64,000 nucleotides of DNA from Phycisphaeraceae bacterium (GTDB lineage Bacteria; Planctomycetota; Phycisphaerae; Phycisphaerales; UBA1924), in the NCBI GenBank assembly GCA_020639155.1, contig JACKHF010000002.1, forward strand, positions 496,001 to 560,000, written 5' to 3'. The notes beneath the pieces were generated by a model. The model was not told the DNA's origin. It saw only the letters and a program-made list of their open reading frames with translations, and made no database searches. The position numbers were made by a program, and so were the translations under genes. This document shows, piece after piece, positions 60,099-64,000 of this stretch (within the stretch, counting starts at the first letter, position 1; the number at the start of each line of letters is the position of its first letter).

Positions 60099-62612
60099 TC
60101 AGGGAACATCATTTGCGGGAACAGTCTCGGGGTTTGCGTTTGTTCGATTGGAGAAACGACCAAAGACTCGCTGGATGAGATCACGGTGGCGGATTGGCAC
60201 GCGCCCCGATTCGATTGCTCGATCAGCTGCGTTCGAAGCAGCGCGCCATTGTCCAGCACTTGCTCGCTCAACCGCGGGAGCATGCTGATCGGGCTTCCAG
60301 TCTGAAGGAAGTTGAAACTGCTGCTGGCTTCCATTGGTATCCTTCTGCCCGCCAGTTTCCGATGAATCCACCTTCTCTGTTGTGTAGTCCCATGGCTGTT
60401 GCTGTGCATTGTGTGGTTCTGTTGAAGCTGGACCCTGTGATGCAAATCGACCGCCATCACCGTGTTGCTCGGAATCGTTCTCATCTCCGGATGCAAACCC
60501 GTTTTCCGAAGGCTCATATGGCGGGGTTTGGTCGGTATCAAGCACATCACGCGCTTGCTGCTGGTACCGTTCTGCCTGCCTGATCTGCTCCTGCGCGTTC
60601 TGCTGTCGCTGCTGCAACTTCTTCATCGCGTTCCGCAGTTTATCTGATGCGCCCGGAGCAGGCTGCTGCGTTGTTTCTATCTCGCCCTGCGTTCCCTCAC
60701 GCTGTTCGGACTGTTCGGATGGTTTCCCTTCCGTTGGTTCGGAACCCTGTTGCGAATCGGGTTGCTGACCGAACTGAGAAGCCGATGGTTTTGCTCCTTG
60801 TTCGTTCTGTTCTTTCCCCTGCTGAGAAGCAGGCTGGTTTGTTTGCTCATTGCCGGGACTGTTTGGATCAGGCTTGGTCTGAGGCGATGTTGCAGGCTGT
60901 TCAGTTCCATCACCCTGAGTAGGCTTTGCCTGCTGTTCAGATGAGTTTCCCGGCTGGTTCTGTTTGTCTCCGGACGGCTGCCCCTGTGTGTTGTCTGATG
61001 TCTTTTCAGGAGATTGTTGTTCGCTTTGCGTGCCTGGCGAGTTTTGCTGCTGACCCTCGGTTTGACTCGGTTGCGAGATCTCTTTTTCTCCGGTCTTCTC
61101 AGCACCACCTTCATTCTTGTCAGGACTGGTCTCATCCTGCTTGTTTGGTTGTGTCTGGTTCTCCTGCGCAGAAGCGGGTTGATTGGGTTGCTGCGTGTTA
61201 CGTTGCTCGTTTGTAGATGATGGAGTGGGGTTGGTATCCGGCGATGGGTTCGGTTGCTCCTGATTCTTCTGATTCTCCTGAGACATGTTTGGTTGTTCAG
61301 GTGTTGCAGGATCGGTCGGAGGAATCGGTTCGTTCGTATCAGGCGCAGCATTCTCCTGATTCTGTGAATTAGGATGTTCGTTCTGATTCGATGCTTGCTC
61401 CGTTTCGAGTTGCTGGTGCTCAAGTTTTTCCTGCGCCTGATTCAGCGCCTCGTCAAGCGAAGACGCGAGCGATTCAAGCAACGCCTCGTCGGCTGGCGTG
61501 AGCTCTGACGGATCGAGTTGTTCCATCTCGAGGGCAGCCTGCGCGAAGTCACCCTGCGAAAATGATTCGGCGATTTTCTTCACAGCATCCGAGATGTCCG
61601 CTTCCGGCATTGATTCCGTAAAGTTCCCGGTCTCGTCCAGACTGCCAAGCTTCTCTCGCAGTTCCTGCGCACTCATTGCCGCATCGAGCTTTGCCTTGTC
61701 GAGCGCATCGAGTTGCTGCTCCGCCTGTGTGCGAAGCTCGTCGGCGTGCTCCTGCACCGCAGATGCAGCCCGTGCACGCGCCTCGTCGGGTGATTGCTGC
61801 TTCGCTGCAAGCTGGCCGCGGATTTCATCGAGTGTCGATTGCAACCGCGTGTCCGCATCAGCAGCGTGTTGCTCGCTGATCGAGGATGCGGCAGAATCAC
61901 GATTGGTTTCGGCTTGATGGTTCGCAGCGATCTGTTGCGACAGCTCGTCTATCTGCTGCTGTGCTGCATGTCGCTGCTGGGCATCTTCGATGTCAGCTCT
62001 GTTTCGCGACGGAACAAAAGAGAGTAACGACAGCGACAGGCCGAGTGCGCACAACGGCACAACCCATGCTCCCCATTGATGCTTTGGCAATGCTGCGTGT
62101 GCTGATTGTAAAAACGACTCGCTCCTGCACAACTGCTCAGCGTCGGCCCTCGCGAGGGACTCGAATGGTGCGTCTGGTGCATTCTCAAACGCAAGCCCCG
62201 CAGCAAATCGTCCCTTGAGTTTCAGCGCATCATCAAGCCGAAGCGCAGCTGCATCGCGATGCTGGCGTGCACGAACAACGTAGTGCATCCAAAGAGCACC
62301 AGCAATCAGCAGTACAAGTCCGCCCAGGCTGGAAGCAGTGATTGCCCGTGTCAGCACGTCTGCTTGCGTGTCGAACACTGAAACGATCGAGTCGATCGGT
62401 CCACGATCTATCAGGCCGAAGAACCAGAGACCGCCCCAGACAAGTGCTGCTGCAAGGGCAGTAACCCCGCACCACAGGACAATCCGCCGAGCGACTGATG
62501 CACCGCGGACAGAGCCCTCGCGCGTTGCAGCAAGTGTTGCCCATGACGCAACATCACGCACCTTGCTGGGTCGTGGCGGTGCTTCCGGTGTTGTTTCAGT
62601 GGTTTTCGCCAT
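60099..62612 (-). CDS. Membrane-anchored coiled-coil and Q/N/P-rich protein
   Basis: An 837-residue protein. Three hydrophobic helices occur in the first 215 residues (I-V-L-W-C-G-V-T-A-L, G-L-V-L-L-I-A-G-A-L and W-V-V-P-L-C-A-L-G-L). A long coiled coil rich in A, Q, E and D (about 215-320) follows. A low-complexity region of roughly 300 residues made of Q, N, P, S, E and T comes next, and finally a short C-terminal domain ending V-P-I-R-H-R-D-L-I-Q-R-V-F. The same kind of C-terminal motif is seen in other vWA-locus membrane proteins. Start is ATG at 62612 or GTG at 62615. It lies upstream of the vWA gene in one operon. Function unknown. Confidence 0.75.
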   Translation of the reverse strand: MAKTTETTPEAPPRPSKVRDVASWATLAATREGSVRGASVARRIVLWCGVTALAAALVWGGLWFFGLIDRGPIDSIVSVFDTQADVLTRAITASSLGGLVLLIAGALWMHYVVRARQHRDAAALRLDDALKLKGRFAAGLAFENAPDAPFESLARADAEQLCRSESFLQSAHAALPKHQWGAWVVPLCALGLSLSLLSFVPSRNRADIEDAQQRHAAQQQIDELSQQIAANHQAETNRDSAASSISEQHAADADTRLQSTLDEIRGQLAAKQQSPDEARARAASAVQEHADELRTQAEQQLDALDKAKLDAAMSAQELREKLGSLDETGNFTESMPEADISDAVKKIAESFSQGDFAQAALEMEQLDPSELTPADEALLESLASSLDEALNQAQEKLEHQQLETEQASNQNEHPNSQNQENAAPDTNEPIPPTDPATPEQPNMSQENQKNQEQPNPSPDTNPTPSSTNEQRNTQQPNQPASAQENQTQPNKQDETSPDKNEGGAEKTGEKEISQPSQTEGQQQNSPGTQSEQQSPEKTSDNTQGQPSGDKQNQPGNSSEQQAKPTQGDGTEQPATSPQTKPDPNSPGNEQTNQPASQQGKEQNEQGAKPSASQFGQQPDSQQGSEPTEGKPSEQSEQREGTQGEIETTQQPAPGASDKLRNAMKKLQQRQQNAQEQIRQAERYQQQARDVLDTDQTPPYEPSENGFASGDENDSEQHGDGGRFASQGPASTEPHNAQQQPWDYTTEKVDSSETGGQKDTNGSQQQFQLPSDWKPDQHAPAVERASAGQWRAASNAADRAIESGRVPIRHRDLIQRVFGRFSNRTNANPETVPANDVP

Positions 62613-62694
62613 CACACCAACTATTATACGAAAATCAACCCGCTCAGTTCATCACGATTCTGTCACAACCATCGGCATTTTCACGAAATCCAGC

Positions 62695-63756
62695 ATGACG
62701 CACATTCTCGGCATCGAAACCTCGTGCGATGAGACCGCAGCATCGGTCGTGAAACACCCGTGGCGGGTACTCTCGTCCGTCGTTGCGTCGCAGGTGGACA
62801 TCCACGCGGAGTATGGCGGTGTTGTGCCAGAGATCGCCAGCCGTCATCACGCAGAACGGATCCTGCCGGTTGTTAAGCGTGCAATCAGTGACGCTGGCAT
62901 CTCGCAGGGTGATGTTTCCGTTGTTGCGATCGGACATCGTCCAGGCCTGATCGGATGCCTGCTGGTTGGCACGTCAGCTGCCAAGTCGATCGCGTGGTCG
63001 CTGGGTGTGCCGATCGTTGGTGTGGACCATGTCCACGCGCATGTGCTCAGTGGCTTGCTCGATCAGGATACACACGAGCAGTTGTATCCGGCGCTCGGAC
63101 TCGTTGTCAGCGGCGGACACACCGCGATGTATGTCTGCACATCCTCGACGCAGATGCGACGGATCGGGACCACAATCGATGATGCGCTCGGTGAGGCGTA
63201 CGACAAGGCAGCCACCATGCTGGGGTTGAGTTATCCCGGCGGTCCGAATCTCGACACGCTCGCCCATTCAGAACTTGCGGGACCATCGGGAAGAAACTTT
63301 CCCATCAGCCGGCTCAGTCCGGATTCGCTCGACTTCTCGTTCTCCGGGTTGAAGACTGCGCTCTTGTACGCGATCCGTGGCACGCCAAATCGTGATGGTA
63401 CATTCCCGCGCGACTTCGGTGATCTCATAGACAGGGATCGCGCGGAACTCGCATGGGCGTTCCAGGGCGCAGCAGTGCAGGCTGTGATTCTCAAGCTCTC
63501 ACGCGCCCACCAGCAACTGCGCGAGCAAGGTATCAACCTCCGCACGCTCTTTGTTGGCGGCGGTGTCAGTTCGAACTCACTGCTGCGCGTTGAGCTCAAG
63601 CTCTGGGCAGACGAGCACGATCTCCGGCTGGTGATCCCACCGATGCGGTATTGCGTTGACAACGCAGCGATGATCGCAGGGCTCGGTGGCGAGATGTTCG
63701 GCGCGGGTGTTGCAGATGATCTGTCACTGCGAGCCCATCCACAGTCTGCCTACTAA
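62695..63756 (+). CDS. tsaD: tRNA threonylcarbamoyladenosine transferase
   Basis: Transfers the threonylcarbamoyl group onto A37 of ANN-decoding tRNAs. In 353 residues the ATPase-like fold shows I-L-G-I-E-T-S-C-D-E-T, S-R-H-H-A-E (iron/zinc histidine), H-V-H-A-H, V-S-G-G-H-T, Y-P-G-G-P and D-N-A-A-M-I. The ATG at 62695 gives the exact family N-terminus; the frame is open far upstream, antisense to the previous gene, and is not used. tsaB/tsaE are not in the window. Confidence 0.94.
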   Translation: MTHILGIETSCDETAASVVKHPWRVLSSVVASQVDIHAEYGGVVPEIASRHHAERILPVVKRAISDAGISQGDVSVVAIGHRPGLIGCLLVGTSAAKSIAWSLGVPIVGVDHVHAHVLSGLLDQDTHEQLYPALGLVVSGGHTAMYVCTSSTQMRRIGTTIDDALGEAYDKAATMLGLSYPGGPNLDTLAHSELAGPSGRNFPISRLSPDSLDFSFSGLKTALLYAIRGTPNRDGTFPRDFGDLIDRDRAELAWAFQGAAVQAVILKLSRAHQQLREQGINLRTLFVGGGVSSNSLLRVELKLWADEHDLRLVIPPMRYCVDNAAMIAGLGGEMFGAGVADDLSLRAHPQSAY

Positions 63757-63766
63757 TCTCCCACGC

Positions 63767-64000
63767 ATGCGCCAGCAACCCGTCCAACGCGAACAACCCA
63801 CACGCCCGGTCCACCCGGCTGCGTTGCCGATGGATGTGTTGCGAAGACAGTGCGAGATGACGCGCGGGAAAACAACCGGTCCGGGCGGGCAGCACAGAAA
63901 CAAGGTCTCTACCGCGGTCCAGCTCACACACACACCAACGGGACTTACCGCGAGCGCATCAGAGCGGCGCAGCCCTGCTGAGAACGAGCGTGTCGCGCTC
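63767..64000 (+). CDS. Peptide chain release factor-like GGQ protein, N-terminal part (runs off right edge)
   Basis: Seventy-eight codons are open from the ATG at 63767 to the window end. After an R/Q/P-rich start the sequence reads A-A-L-P-M-D-V-L-R-R-Q-C-E-M-T-R, then T-T-G-P-G-G-Q-H-R-N-K-V-S-T-A-V with the catalytic GGQ at residues 40-42, then T-H-T-P-T-G-L and S-E-R-R-S-P-A-E-N. This is the core of class I release factors and of the small rescue factors such as ArfB; there is no codon-recognition domain before it. It probably hydrolyses peptidyl-tRNA on stalled ribosomes, though planctomycete relatives are not well studied. It begins 10 bases after tsaD, likely one transcript. Confidence 0.87.
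   Translation, partial: MRQQPVQREQPTRPVHPAALPMDVLRRQCEMTRGKTTGPGGQHRNKVSTAVQLTHTPTGLTASASERRSPAENERVAL

Noticed and set aside
60677..61423. 248-codon frame rich in R and N on the minus strand
   Set aside because: It is an alternate frame of the low-complexity region of the 60.1-62.6 kb gene; composition is that of a frameshifted Q/N/P repeat.

Overview
The window comes from a bacterium of moderately high G+C content, very probably a planctomycete of the class Phycisphaerae. This is inferred from several traits. Secreted proteins end in paired dockerin-like repeats (DYICFGNAYA). One protein has a PEP-CTERM-like tail. There are several membrane proteins with a C-x-Y-[DN]-M-x-G-L ... C-P-E-C ribbon. 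A GGQ release-factor-like protein and a large two-gene von Willebrand A (vWA) / glutamine-rich membrane locus are also present. Gene density is high, operons are short, and converging genes often almost touch.

Layout. 1-7.2 kb (mostly minus strand): scattered type II fatty acid synthesis genes (partial fabH, fabG, fabD), 4-hydroxyphenylpyruvate dioxygenase and a lipoprotein. They are interrupted by an A+T-rich Sel1-vWA gene between palindromic and dispersed repeats, and by a 21-bp tandem array. 7.2-11.7 kb: an accessory block with two tandem paralogues that share a nearly identical membrane/zinc-ribbon N-terminus but have unrelated-looking C-termini. 11.7-20 kb: pyruvate dehydrogenase-type E1 alpha, a very-long-chain-type acyl-CoA dehydrogenase, a secreted 14-repeat propeller protein, a PEP-CTERM-like protein and a secreted M28 peptidase. 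20-27 kb: pyrC and a heptosyltransferase, two alanine tRNAs (GGC, TGC), lipoamide dehydrogenase, a lipoprotein-type thiol peroxidase, an LtrA membrane protein and an AHSA1-type protein. 27-31.3 kb: another ribbon membrane protein and hutH-hutU. 31.6-41 kb: ptsN-like/prenyl synthase, dxs-nadK-rlmN, pheS back to back with infC, pyrD, and a TPR-YggX fusion. 41-47.5 kb: trkA-trkH, a dockerin-bearing trypsin-like protease and a sigma-70 factor. 47.8-64 kb: a UVR-motif protein, a TIM-barrel gene-cmk-plsC operon, gcvH, an ABC exporter pair, miaB, the vWA/coiled-coil pair, tsaD and the start of a GGQ protein.

Functional links. FabD, FabG and FabH serve fatty acid synthesis. The E1 alpha and Lpd subunits, the acyl-CoA dehydrogenase, HutH/HutU and HPD point to aerobic use of pyruvate, fatty acids, histidine and tyrosine. 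Dxs and the prenyl synthase give isoprenoids, and PyrC and PyrD pyrimidines. Translation and tRNA functions are well represented (infC, pheS, rlmN, miaB, tsaD, two tRNA-Ala, GGQ protein). The most unusual points are the shared-head/divergent-tail paralogue pair, the 21-bp phased array, the repeat-flanked Sel1-vWA gene, the probable AUC start of infC, the lipoprotein Tpx and the TPR-YggX fusion. No CRISPR array, transposase gene, prophage or rRNA gene was seen.
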